From an uncultured Oscillospiraceae bacterium (GTDB lineage: Bacteria; Bacillota; Clostridia; Oscillospirales; Oscillospiraceae): DNA of 55,378 bases. Positions within the stretch are counted from its first letter, which is position 1, and every line of letters begins with the position of its first letter. This document shows, in pieces, positions 47,191-55,325 of the stretch. A program made the position numbers and the translations under genes. Location of the stretch: contig CAJUEG010000007.1 of the NCBI GenBank assembly GCA_910584835.1, forward strand, positions 1-55,378, given 5' to 3'. The notes under the pieces are model-generated. The model was not told the DNA's origin. It was given only the letters and a program-made list of their open reading frames with translations, and did no database searches.

Positions 47191-50100
47191 TATATCCTTT
47201 CCTCCTCCTTCTTTTTGACAGAGGACAGCACATACATGACGGCGCAGGCCGCGGCCAGCACGCCGGAGCCGATCTCCAGCCCCAGGTAGGTGGCCCGCCA
47301 CCAGGTCATCCGGGAACCGAAGTGGGTGGTGGCGTTATAGCGGTTCATCAGGTGGCTCTCGCTCCACGCGAAGATGTTCTTGTGCACGGCGTCCTTCAGC
47401 TTGAGCTGGAGGTTGGCGTCCCCGTCGATGAGGTGGGCGTTCAGGGGATCGCTGTACATCTGGTTGGCAAACAGGAAGCAGTTCTCCAGGGTGGTGCTGG
47501 TGTAGAAGTTGCCCTGGCCGCGGGTGTCGAAGCAGGTGGTGCCGGAGTTGAGCACGGCGGTCCACAGGTCCACGTCGTCGTAGATGTCGGTGACGGCGTA
47601 GCCGATGAATCCCCACTCGTTGGCCAGGATCTCGGTCATCAGGCCGTAGCTGGAGGTGCACTCGATGGCGCCGATCTTGGAGAAGGAGGTCATCAGGCCC
47701 CGCATGCCGGCGTCGTAGTCGGCGGTGTCGTACTTGGTGGCCTCAAAGGCGATCTGGTAGGCCCGCAGCTCCACCTCGCGGGCGCGCTGCTCGGTCATCC
47801 AGGGGGACACGCCGCCCCGCTCGGACTCCTGGTCGTTGAAGGCAAAGTGCTTGGGGGCGGCCACCAGGCCGTACTCCAGCGCGCCGATGGCAAACTCCAT
47901 GGCGGCCACGCCGGACAGCACCGGGTCCTCGGAATAATACTCGCCGTTGCGGCCGTTATAGGCGTGGCGGTGGGTATTCAGGCCGGGGCCCCACAGGATG
48001 TTGATGCCGGTGAACAGGGACTCGATGCCCTCGAACTGGCCCAGCTCATACATCAGCTCCGGGTTGAAGGTGGACGCGCCCATGGGAGCGTTGGCAAACA
48101 CCTCGGGGTGCCAGTTGCCGTTGGGGTCGCTTCTGGGAATGGCCCAGGGGGCGTCGGGGTCCTTGGAGGCGTTCAGGTTGACGGCGATGCCGTTGCCCGC
48201 GTTTTCCGTCATATAGGTCTCAATGGCGCCGATGGAGTCCGCGCCGGGGATGGACGGCCCGCCGAAGGAGAAGATGTACATGGCCTCCTCCAGGGTGAGC
48301 TGGTCCAGCAGCTGGTCCCACTTGGGATCGTCGTAGGGCACGCCGTACATCTCGTGGAGCTTGATGCCGCTGTCCACCCCCCACTTGATGGCGGAGGTGT
48401 CGTCGTTGGTCTTGAGCTCATAGATCTTGCCGTTGAGGGCGTCGATGAGCTCGGGATTGGTCAGGGTCATATTGTCGTAGGTCTTGGGGAAGGTGCCCGC
48501 CCAGTCGGACCGGGTCAGGTAGGTGACCTCGCCGGGCTGGTAGTAGTTCCAGTCGGAGTAGGGCAGCTGGTTGGAGATCTTGTAGCCGGTCTTGGACACG
48601 GAGAAGGCGGTCTTGGAGATGAAGCCCTCGTTCACCGCGCGCACACAGGCCTGGGCCTTGTTGCCCTGGCCCACCATCTTGGAGGCGTCCATGCCCTGGG
48701 CGGCCATGATGGCGTTCAGCGCGTCGTGGGCGCCGTTGCCCACCGCGAACCAGTAGTCGCCCGGGTCCATGATGTAGGTGCCCTTCGTGCCGTCACCGTT
48801 GTCAAAGCTCTCGTCATAGCTGGCGATGTACTGGAGGTCCACCTTGACCTCCACGGTCTGGGACTGGCCGGGGGCCAGCACGTCGGTCTTTTCAAAGTTC
48901 AGCAGCTGGATGGCGGACTTCTCCACGCCGCCCTGGGTGTAGGGGGCCTGGCCATAGATCTGCACCGGGGTCTTGCCCGCGGCGGAGCCGGTGTTGGTCA
49001 CCTTCACGGAGAAGGTGGCGAAGGCGCTGGGCGCGCCGGTCTCCGGGTCGGTGGAGATCTCAAACTTGGGGGCGCCCTCCATGGCGTAGTCGAAGGTGGT
49101 GTAGCTCAGGCCGTAGCCAAAGCCGTAGGTCACCTCGTCGCCGTAATTCCAATTGCCGCTGGAGGCGTAGGCCCCCGCGGAGGAGTCGGCGCCGCCGGTC
49201 CCGGCCACGCAGTCGTAGTACCGGGTCTCGTAGTAGCGGTAGCCCACGTAGATGCCCTCCGCCTCGATGGCGTATGCGCCGGGCTTGAAGCCCAGCACGC
49301 CGCCGGTGCGGGTGATGGTGCCCTCGGTGTTGGAGTAGTACATCTTGCCCATGTTCTGCATGGCGGGGGCGGACATGTTCCGGGCGGTGAAGATATCAAA
49401 CAGGCCGCCGGAGGGGCTCACCTTGCCGCTGAGGATGTCGGCCACGCCCAGCATACCGTAGCAGCCGGGGGCGCCGATCCACAAAATGGCGTCCACGTCG
49501 GGGTCGTCCTTCAAGGAGCCGATCTCCACCGAGGCGGAGCTGGACACCAGGACGATCACCTTGTCGGAGCACTCTTTGGCCAGGGCGATCATGTCGCGCT
49601 CGTTCTTGGTCAGGGAGAAGGGCTCGCCGCTCTCAAAGTCCAGGCCGTCGGCCACGCCGCCGGGCAGGTAGTCCAGCTGCTCGCAGCTGGGCCGGGCGAT
49701 GACAACGATGGCCGCGTCGCCGTACTGGGCGAAGCTGGACTTGAAGCCGGAATTGACCCCCTCGATCTCACTGATCGAGGGCTCGCCGGGGTCGTAGACC
49801 TCGGCGGCGGGCTCGTTCTCGTAGTGCACATAGGTCTCGCCCAGCTTGTCGTAGATGTCGATCATGGTCTGGTTCAGGTTGAAGCCCGCGCCGTCGAAGT
49901 CGAACTCGTCGCCGCTCCAGCCGTCCACGGTGGGGGAGTTGGCCGCGCCGCGGGAACCCACCGTCCAGGCGATGGTGTTGGCAAAGTCGGTCCTGCTCTT
50001 GCTCAGCGCCTGCTCCAGGCTGATGTAGCCGCCGAACGCCTTGACGCCGAAGCTGGAGCCCAGCAGGTTGCTGTGGGAGCGGATGCCGAACAGGGTCACG

Positions 50101-50438
50101 TTGGACCCGGAGCCCAGCGGCAGCGCGCCGTTGTTCTTCAGCAGGACGCTGCCCTCCGCCGCCTCCCGGCGGCCCAGGTCGATGGCCGCCTCAATGAGGG
50201 CGTGGGAGTTGCCTGTGCCGTCGGCGTTCAGGAACTCCTCCGGGGGGGTGTATTTGTCATAGAGCGGATTGTTGGCGTCGTGTTCCGAAATGAACCCCGA
50301 ACTGATGGTGCCCAGGGCGGTGTCGATGGTGCCGGCGTTGGCCTCCAGGATATTGCCCAGCAGCATGGACACGCACAGCACCAGCACCAGCAGAGCGGTC
50401 AGGCCCCGCCACAGGCCGCGTTTTGTTCTGGCAAGCAT
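47190..50438 (-). CDS. Membrane-anchored GH3 glycoside hydrolase with circularly permuted domain order
   Basis: The 1082-residue protein has a signal/anchor sequence (residues 1-35), then the GH3 C-terminal domain first (EGSVLLKNNGALPL at about 92 through GYGLSYTTF near 440), a fibronectin III-like domain (about 455-550), and last the GH3 TIM-barrel domain (LTLEEAMYIFSFGGPSIPG near 705 to about 990). The barrel carries GPGLNTHRHAYNGRNGEYYSEDP, KHFAFNDQE and the likely nucleophile Asp951 in AVTDIYD. A C-terminal helix (SGVLAAACAVMYVLSS) and a KKKEEE tail follow. Normal GH3 enzymes have the barrel first. Beta-glucosidase-type activity on plant-derived substrates is likely but unproven. The ATG at 50438 is chosen; a GTG at 50447 is the alternative. 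Confidence 0.88.
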   Translation of the reverse strand: MLARTKRGLWRGLTALLVLVLCVSMLLGNILEANAGTIDTALGTISSGFISEHDANNPLYDKYTPPEEFLNADGTGNSHALIEAAIDLGRREAAEGSVLLKNNGALPLGSGSNVTLFGIRSHSNLLGSSFGVKAFGGYISLEQALSKSRTDFANTIAWTVGSRGAANSPTVDGWSGDEFDFDGAGFNLNQTMIDIYDKLGETYVHYENEPAAEVYDPGEPSISEIEGVNSGFKSSFAQYGDAAIVVIARPSCEQLDYLPGGVADGLDFESGEPFSLTKNERDMIALAKECSDKVIVLVSSSASVEIGSLKDDPDVDAILWIGAPGCYGMLGVADILSGKVSPSGGLFDIFTARNMSAPAMQNMGKMYYSNTEGTITRTGGVLGFKPGAYAIEAEGIYVGYRYYETRYYDCVAGTGGADSSAGAYASSGNWNYGDEVTYGFGYGLSYTTFDYAMEGAPKFEISTDPETGAPSAFATFSVKVTNTGSAAGKTPVQIYGQAPYTQGGVEKSAIQLLNFEKTDVLAPGQSQTVEVKVDLQYIASYDESFDNGDGTKGTYIMDPGDYWFAVGNGAHDALNAIMAAQGMDASKMVGQGNKAQACVRAVNEGFISKTAFSVSKTGYKISNQLPYSDWNYYQPGEVTYLTRSDWAGTFPKTYDNMTLTNPELIDALNGKIYELKTNDDTSAIKWGVDSGIKLHEMYGVPYDDPKWDQLLDQLTLEEAMYIFSFGGPSIPGADSIGAIETYMTENAGNGIAVNLNASKDPDAPWAIPRSDPNGNWHPEVFANAPMGASTFNPELMYELGQFEGIESLFTGINILWGPGLNTHRHAYNGRNGEYYSEDPVLSGVAAMEFAIGALEYGLVAAPKHFAFNDQESERGGVSPWMTEQRAREVELRAYQIAFEATKYDTADYDAGMRGLMTSFSKIGAIECTSSYGLMTEILANEWGFIGYAVTDIYDDVDLWTAVLNSGTTCFDTRGQGNFYTSTTLENCFLFANQMYSDPLNAHLIDGDANLQLKLKDAVHKNIFAWSESHLMNRYNATTHFGSRMTWWRATYLGLEIGSGVLAAACAVMYVLSSVKKKEEERI

Positions 50439-50596
50439 GTTTTTCACTTCTCCTCCTCACAAAATCGTACCGATGGGCGTTCCCCTCCGGCGGACCCCAC
50501 GGGTTTGAGCAGCCAAAAACGCGGCGTCGGGGGCGCGGGTCCCTCCTTTCCTGGAATCGCGGGCGCCGCCGGGCGGAGGCCGCACATCGGCCATAC

Positions 50597-50646
50597 GAAT
50601 CAACTGATTCTGCCGCTATTATATCCGGGCCAATGTCGATTGTCAA
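50597..50646 (-). promoter_or_regulatory. GH3 promoter with GAATCA-NN-TGATTC operator
   Basis: On the minus strand TTGACA (50641-50646) and TATAAT (50618-50623) are 17 bases apart, a perfect promoter. The palindrome GAATCAACTGATTC (50597-50610, plus-strand reading) starts seven bases after the -10. The same palindrome is in the beta-glucuronidase promoter. The leader to the start codon is about 170 nt and shows no further recognisable element. Confidence 0.85.
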
Positions 50647-50673
50647 CAGAAACCTGTTTCTTTTGCCGGCTTT

Positions 50674-50725
50674 GTTGTGAAAAGTCACAACACCATTGAC
50701 AGGGCCGCGGGATTGGTGTTAGGAT
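50674..50725 (+). promoter_or_regulatory. TetR gene promoter and upstream inverted repeat
   Basis: TTGACA (50696-50701) is followed by TAGGAT (50720-50725) at 18 bases or TTAGGA at 17. Upstream, GTTGTGA and TCACAAC (50674-50691) form a perfect inverted repeat around AAAG, five bases before the -35 and between the two divergent promoters. Confidence 0.65.
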
Positions 50726-50759
50726 AGGGACAATGATGTATCGCTGCGGAGGGGCAACT

Positions 50760-51470
50760 ATGACGGACCGGCATCTTTCGACCCGTGAGCGCATTTTGAG
50801 CGCCGCTGAAAAGCTCTTTGCGGAGAAGGGCTACAAGGAGACCACCACCCGGGAGATCGTGCGGGAGGCGCAGGCCAGCCTGTCCTCTCTGCAGGCCCAT
50901 TTCCAGGGGAAGGAAAATGTCTATTTCGAGGTCAGATGCCGGGCCATCGAGGAGCTCTATCAGTTTATGCGGCCCAGCCTGGACGAGGTGGCGTATATGG
51001 ACAGCCGGGGCCTGCTGCATGGGGAGACGGCGTGGAACCTCCTGTATGAGCTGCTGTCAAAGTACGCCGAGTGGTGCTTCGACCCCAAAAACCGGCACGC
51101 CATCACGCTTATTGGACGGGAGCTGCTGGACGGCGCCCCCGTCCAGGGCCTCCCAGAGGAGAAGGTGGAGAGCAGCTTTGCCGCCATGCGGCTGCTCTGC
51201 CGCCGGTATATGGGCGTCGAGGAGGAGGACTGGACGGTGCTGGTCGGGCACACCGTCTTCTCCATCATGATGGGCATGTCCCGCACCAGCTACCGGGATA
51301 CCCGCCCCGAGGCGGTTCATTTTAAGCTCCCCCAAAGCCAGGAGCAGGTTAAATATCAGGTGAAAAATTATATTCTGCTCACCCTCCGGGCCTATCTGGA
51401 TATCCAGAAAGCGGCGCTCCAGGAAAACGCGGCCCCTTCACCGCGGGTGGATACAATTGAACCAGGATAA
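50760..51470 (+). CDS. TetR-family regulator of the glucuronide/GH3 locus (inferred)
   Basis: The 236-residue protein has a TetR HTH (RERILSAAEKLFAEKGYKET, then TREIVREAQASLSSLQAHF) and a helical ligand domain with a CecR-like look (FDPKNRHAITLIGRELLDG). It lies between the GH3 gene (divergent) and the beta-glucuronidase gene (same strand). In E. coli the glucuronidase repressor UidR is also a TetR protein, which supports a role here. The palindrome shared by the two flanking promoters is its most likely site, though its own promoter has a different repeat. The ATG at 50760 follows CGGAGGGG. Confidence 0.88.
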   Translation: MTDRHLSTRERILSAAEKLFAEKGYKETTTREIVREAQASLSSLQAHFQGKENVYFEVRCRAIEELYQFMRPSLDEVAYMDSRGLLHGETAWNLLYELLSKYAEWCFDPKNRHAITLIGRELLDGAPVQGLPEEKVESSFAAMRLLCRRYMGVEEEDWTVLVGHTVFSIMMGMSRTSYRDTRPEAVHFKLPQSQEQVKYQVKNYILLTLRAYLDIQKAALQENAAPSPRVDTIEPG

Positions 51471-51567
51471 TTTTCCGCCAAACTTTGTTCCATCCTGAAC
51501 AGGCTGTAAAAAACACCCAATTTTGTGAAAAGCGCACATGAATTTATAAAAACTGCCTCGATTTATG

Positions 51568-51616
51568 TTGACAACAGACAGAAGTGTTATTATAATGATG
51601 GGGAATCATTTGATTC
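51568..51616 (+). promoter_or_regulatory. Beta-glucuronidase promoter with GAATCA-NN-TGATTC operator
   Basis: TTGACA (51568-51573) and TATAAT (51591-51596) are 17 bases apart. GAATCATTTGATTC (51603-51616) starts six bases after the -10. It is the same palindrome, at the same place, as in the GH3 promoter. Confidence 0.87.
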
Positions 51617-51644
51617 TTTATACGCAAATGGGGGGCGTGGGAGG

Positions 51645-53570
51645 ATGAACTTCAGGGCAACAATCAATTTAAACGCGGGCTGGACCTTCAGGGGGCCGGA
51701 CGGGGGGTGTGCGGCGGTGGACGTGCCCCACACCTGGAACGCCGTCGACGGTCAGGACGGCGGCAACGACTACTGGCGGGGGACGTGCGTGTATGAAAAG
51801 GGCTTCCCCAAGCCGGAATTCGGCCCGGACCAGCGGGTGTACCTGGAATTCCGGGGGGTGAACGCCTCCGCCAGGGTGGAGCTGAACGGAAAAGAGGCAG
51901 GCGCCCACGACGGCGGCTACTCCACCTTCCGCTGGGACGTGACGGACATGCTCCAGGAGGAAAACCGCCTCACCGTCCACGTGGACAACAGCGTCAACGA
52001 CCGGGTGTACCCCCAGAAGGCGGACTTCACCTTTTACGGGGGCATCTACCGGGACGTGCTGCTGCTCATCGTGCCCAAGGACCACTTCGAGCTGGACTAC
52101 TGCGGCGGCGAGGGGCTGAAAATCACCTCCGGCGTGGACGGGAAGGACGGCCGGGTGCGGGTGGAGACCTTCCACAAGGTGGAGGGCGCCCAGGTGCGGG
52201 TGAAGCTGACGGACGCCGCCGGAAAGACGGTGGCCGTCGGCACCGGGACGGACATCACCCTGGCGGTGGCCAACGTGCGGCTGTGGGACGGGGTGCGGGA
52301 CCCGTACCTCTACACCTGCGAGGTGACGCTGGTGGCAGGCGGCGCGGAGGTGGACCGGGTGTCCGCCCGGTTCGGCGTGCGCACCTTCCGCGTGGACCCG
52401 GAAAAGGGCTTCTTCCTCAACGGGCGCAGCTATCCCCTGCGGGGCGTCAGCCGCCATCAGGACTGGAAGGGGCTGGGCAACGCCCTGACAAAGGAGCACC
52501 ACAACGCCGACATGGCGCTGATCCGGGAGATGGGGGCCAACACCATCCGGCTGGCCCACTACCAGCACGACCAGTACTTTTACGACCTGTGCGATCAGTA
52601 CGGCATGGTGGTGTGGGCGGAAATTCCATACATCTCGGAGCACATGCCCAACGGCCGGGAGAACACCCTGTCCCAGGCCAGGGAGCTGGTGGTCCAGAAC
52701 TACAACCACCCGTCCATCGTGGTGTGGGGGGTATCCAACGAGATCACCATCTCCACCAAGGACAAAAAGGACATGCTGGACAACCACCGGGTTTTGAACG
52801 ACCTGTACCATGAGCTGGACCCCAGCCGCCTGACCACCCTGGCGTGCTACGCCATGTGCGGGCCCTTCAACCGCTCGGCCCATATCACGGACGTGGTAAG
52901 CTGGAATCTGTACCTGGGCTGGTATGTGCCGGGGCTGTTTTTGAACGACCTGTGGATGGGCTTCTTCCACCTGCGCTATCCCAAGCGCCCGCTGGGCTAC
53001 TCGGAGTACGGCTGCGAGGCCATGCCCAACCTGCACTCGTCCAAGCCCCGGCGGGGGGACCACACGGAGGAGTATCAGTGCGTGTACCACGAGTACATGC
53101 TGGAGTGCTTCGCCCGGCACCCGTACCTGTGGGCCACCCACGTGTGGAATATGTTTGACTTCGCCGCCGACGCCAGGGACCAGGGGGGCGAACCGGGGAT
53201 GAACCACAAGGGGCTGGTGACCTTTGACCGAAAGACGAAGAAAGACAGCTTTTATCTGTACAAGGCGTGGTGGAGCGAGGAGCCGTTTGTCCACATCTGC
53301 GGCAGCCGGTACGTGGACCGGGCGGAGGACGTGACCACGGTGAAGGTGTACTCCAACCAGGAGAAGGTGGCCCTGTACGCCAACGGAGAGCTGGTGGAGG
53401 AGAAAACCGGCGGCAGGGTATTTACGTTCCAGGTGCCTCTGGAGGGCGCGGTGGAGCTGGAGGCGGAGGCGGGCCGGTGTACGGACCGGTGCCTCATCCG
53501 CCACGCGGACGCGCCCAACCCGGCCTATCAGCTTCAGGGCAAGAGTTCCAACAGCGCGAACTGGGTGTAA
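51645..53570 (+). CDS. GH2 beta-glucuronidase
   Basis: The 641-residue cytosolic enzyme has the GH2 order: sugar-binding domain (residues 8-165), immunoglobulin-like domain (about 166-260) and TIM barrel. The acid/base Glu366 is in WGVSNEI and the nucleophile Glu454 in GYSEYG. At 520-523 the sequence reads NHKG, the NxKG motif that binds the glucuronate carboxylate and separates beta-glucuronidases from beta-galactosidases. The downstream GPH symporter and uxuA fit glucuronate use. Loops near the active site appear short, so a no-loop or mini-loop class is likely, but this needs an alignment. The ATG at 51645 is preceded by GGGGGGCGTGGGAGG. Confidence 0.9.
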   Translation: MNFRATINLNAGWTFRGPDGGCAAVDVPHTWNAVDGQDGGNDYWRGTCVYEKGFPKPEFGPDQRVYLEFRGVNASARVELNGKEAGAHDGGYSTFRWDVTDMLQEENRLTVHVDNSVNDRVYPQKADFTFYGGIYRDVLLLIVPKDHFELDYCGGEGLKITSGVDGKDGRVRVETFHKVEGAQVRVKLTDAAGKTVAVGTGTDITLAVANVRLWDGVRDPYLYTCEVTLVAGGAEVDRVSARFGVRTFRVDPEKGFFLNGRSYPLRGVSRHQDWKGLGNALTKEHHNADMALIREMGANTIRLAHYQHDQYFYDLCDQYGMVVWAEIPYISEHMPNGRENTLSQARELVVQNYNHPSIVVWGVSNEITISTKDKKDMLDNHRVLNDLYHELDPSRLTTLACYAMCGPFNRSAHITDVVSWNLYLGWYVPGLFLNDLWMGFFHLRYPKRPLGYSEYGCEAMPNLHSSKPRRGDHTEEYQCVYHEYMLECFARHPYLWATHVWNMFDFAADARDQGGEPGMNHKGLVTFDRKTKKDSFYLYKAWWSEEPFVHICGSRYVDRAEDVTTVKVYSNQEKVALYANGELVEEKTGGRVFTFQVPLEGAVELEAEAGRCTDRCLIRHADAPNPAYQLQGKSSNSANWV

Positions 53571-53579
53571 CAAAGAAGC

Positions 53580-53725
53580 GCGGAGAAGCGGACAGTGAGA
53601 GAGCTTGGAGCGGAGCGAAGGCAAAAGCCCCAGGCCCGCGCAGCGGGACTGGGTTTTGCCTGAGTCGCAGCGAAAGCGATCGAACGTCCTGGCCGCTTCG
53701 CAGCGTGACAACGATAAGGAGGAGA
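53580..53725 (+). repeat. Dispersed structured repeat family A, copy A6, inside the glucuronide operon
   Basis: Outer stem GAAGCGG/CCGCTTC, middle stem AGGCAAAA/TTTTGCCT, inner stem AGGCCCGC/GCGGGACT (one mismatch). It sits between two co-oriented genes, the glucuronidase and the symporter, where it could reduce distal expression or stabilise the upstream mRNA. Confidence 0.7.
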
Positions 53726-53729
53726 GTCC

Positions 53730-55310
53730 ATGAGCCAAGAACCCAACACCACCCTGAACCGGGCAAAGCCATACCAATTGGTGCTGTTTCCCCTGAATAA
53801 CGGCGCCACCAACGTGTATTTTGTCCTGATTTTGTCCTATGTGGCCCAGTTCGGCTCCAGCATCCTGAAGCTGGGCATGTTCGCCTCCATTATGGTGACG
53901 GTGATGCGGGTGGCCGACGCCGTCACCGACCCCGTCATCGGGGCTATGATGGACCGCACCAGCACCAGAATCGGCAAGTTCCGGCCCTTCATGATCCTGG
54001 GCAGCGCCGTCATGGCGGTGAGCGTGGTCTGCCTGTATATCCTGACCCCGCTGATCCCCGAGACCATGATGTGGCTGCGCTATGTGGCCTTCGTGGTGGT
54101 GTACTTCGTCTGGGTCATCGGCTACACCTTCCAGACCTCCTGCACCCGCGCCGGCCAGACCGTGCTCACCAACGACCCCAACCAGCGGCCCATGTTCACC
54201 ATCTTCAACACCGTGGGCTCCCTGCTGGGCATGGGCGTGATGCAGTTCATGATCCCGCTGGTCAAGGGGATGTACGACGTGAAGGACGCAGCGGGCAATG
54301 TCATTGTCTCCGGCTACTCCGACCCCACGGTGTTCCGCATCATCACCCCCATCGGCATCGCCATCTCCGTATTCCTCACCATCCTGGCCATCATCGGCAT
54401 CGCCGAGAAGGACAACCCCAAGTATTACGGCATCGGCGGGGACAAACAGGAGAAGGTGAAGATGTCCGAGTACCTGGAGATCATCCGGGACAACAAGCCC
54501 ATGCAGCGGCTGATGGTGGCGGGCGCCGGGTGCAAGCTGGCCCTGGCCATCGCCACCAACACCACCGTTCTGCTGGCGCTGTACGGCATTTTGATGGGCA
54601 ATTACAACTCCCTTTACCTGCCCATGATGGTGCTGGGCTATGTGTGCGCCGTCCCCTTCTTCCTGCTGTCCATGCGCACCTCCCAGAAGCTGGGCCAGCG
54701 GGCCTCCCTGATCCGCTACGTGTCCGTGGCCCTCATCTGCTACGTGGGCGTGCTGGCGCTGCTGCTGTTCAGCGACCACGGCGATCCGGCCTTTATGCTG
54801 TCTTTCCCCTTCCAGGGCGGCGGGGCCATCAACCTGTACACCATTCTGTTCATCGTGTTCTTCGGCATCGGCTATGGGGCCTATTACGCCACAGCGGATA
54901 TGCCCATCCCCATGGTGGCCGACTGCTCCGACTACGAGACCTACCGCTCCGGCAAATATATCCCCGGCATTATGGGCACCCTGTTCTCCCTGGTGGATAA
55001 GCTGGTGTCCTCCCTGGCCCAGACCCTGGTGGCGTTCATCTTCCTCATCTGCGCGGGGCTCAGCGACCTGCCCACCGACAGCACTCCCTACTCCGGGGGC
55101 ATCAAGGTGGCGGTGATCGTCATGTTCTGTATCATCCCCATGCTGGCCTGGGCGGCCACCCTCATCGCCATGAAGGGCTACGCCCTGACAGGCGAGAAGA
55201 TGAAGACCATTCAGGCGGTGAACGCCGCCCGGAAGGAGGCGGTGGCCCAGGGCATGAGCCTGGAGCAGGCTATGAAATCCATTACCGACGACACCGTAAA
55301 GACGGCGTAA
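53730..55310 (+). CDS. GPH-family glycoside/hexuronide:cation symporter
   Basis: The 526-residue protein has 12 membrane segments in the MFS/GPH pattern. The loop DAVTDPVIGAMMDRTSTRIGKFRPF, quoted here only in part in the window translation at about residues 63-87, is the family's cation-binding signature. ADCSDYETYRSGKY marks the second half. Such symporters take up melibiose, xylosides or glucuronides with Na+ or H+. Context with the glucuronidase and mannonate dehydratase favours a glucuronide. The C-terminal tail is long and helical (MSLEQAMKSITDD). The ATG at 53730 follows TAAGGAGGAG. Confidence 0.92.
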   Translation: MSQEPNTTLNRAKPYQLVLFPLNNGATNVYFVLILSYVAQFGSSILKLGMFASIMVTVMRVADAVTDPVIGAMMDRTSTRIGKFRPFMILGSAVMAVSVVCLYILTPLIPETMMWLRYVAFVVVYFVWVIGYTFQTSCTRAGQTVLTNDPNQRPMFTIFNTVGSLLGMGVMQFMIPLVKGMYDVKDAAGNVIVSGYSDPTVFRIITPIGIAISVFLTILAIIGIAEKDNPKYYGIGGDKQEKVKMSEYLEIIRDNKPMQRLMVAGAGCKLALAIATNTTVLLALYGILMGNYNSLYLPMMVLGYVCAVPFFLLSMRTSQKLGQRASLIRYVSVALICYVGVLALLLFSDHGDPAFMLSFPFQGGGAINLYTILFIVFFGIGYGAYYATADMPIPMVADCSDYETYRSGKYIPGIMGTLFSLVDKLVSSLAQTLVAFIFLICAGLSDLPTDSTPYSGGIKVAVIVMFCIIPMLAWAATLIAMKGYALTGEKMKTIQAVNAARKEAVAQGMSLEQAMKSITDDTVKTA

Positions 55311-55325
55311 AAGGAGAGAGCATAT

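Noticed and set aside
47322..50699. A 1125-codon open frame on the plus strand, opposite the GH3 gene
   Set aside because: It is rich in Gly, His and Val and low in complexity, as expected for the antisense of a GC-rich gene. The minus strand encodes clear GH3 motifs and has the promoter and ribosome binding site.
51645..53570. Calling the GH2 enzyme a beta-galactosidase
   Set aside because: The NHKG motif and the symporter-uxuA context favour beta-glucuronidase.
51669..54779. A 1036-codon open frame on the minus strand across the glucuronidase and symporter genes
   Set aside because: It crosses two confident genes and a family A repeat, and it has no recognisable domain. It is an antisense shadow.
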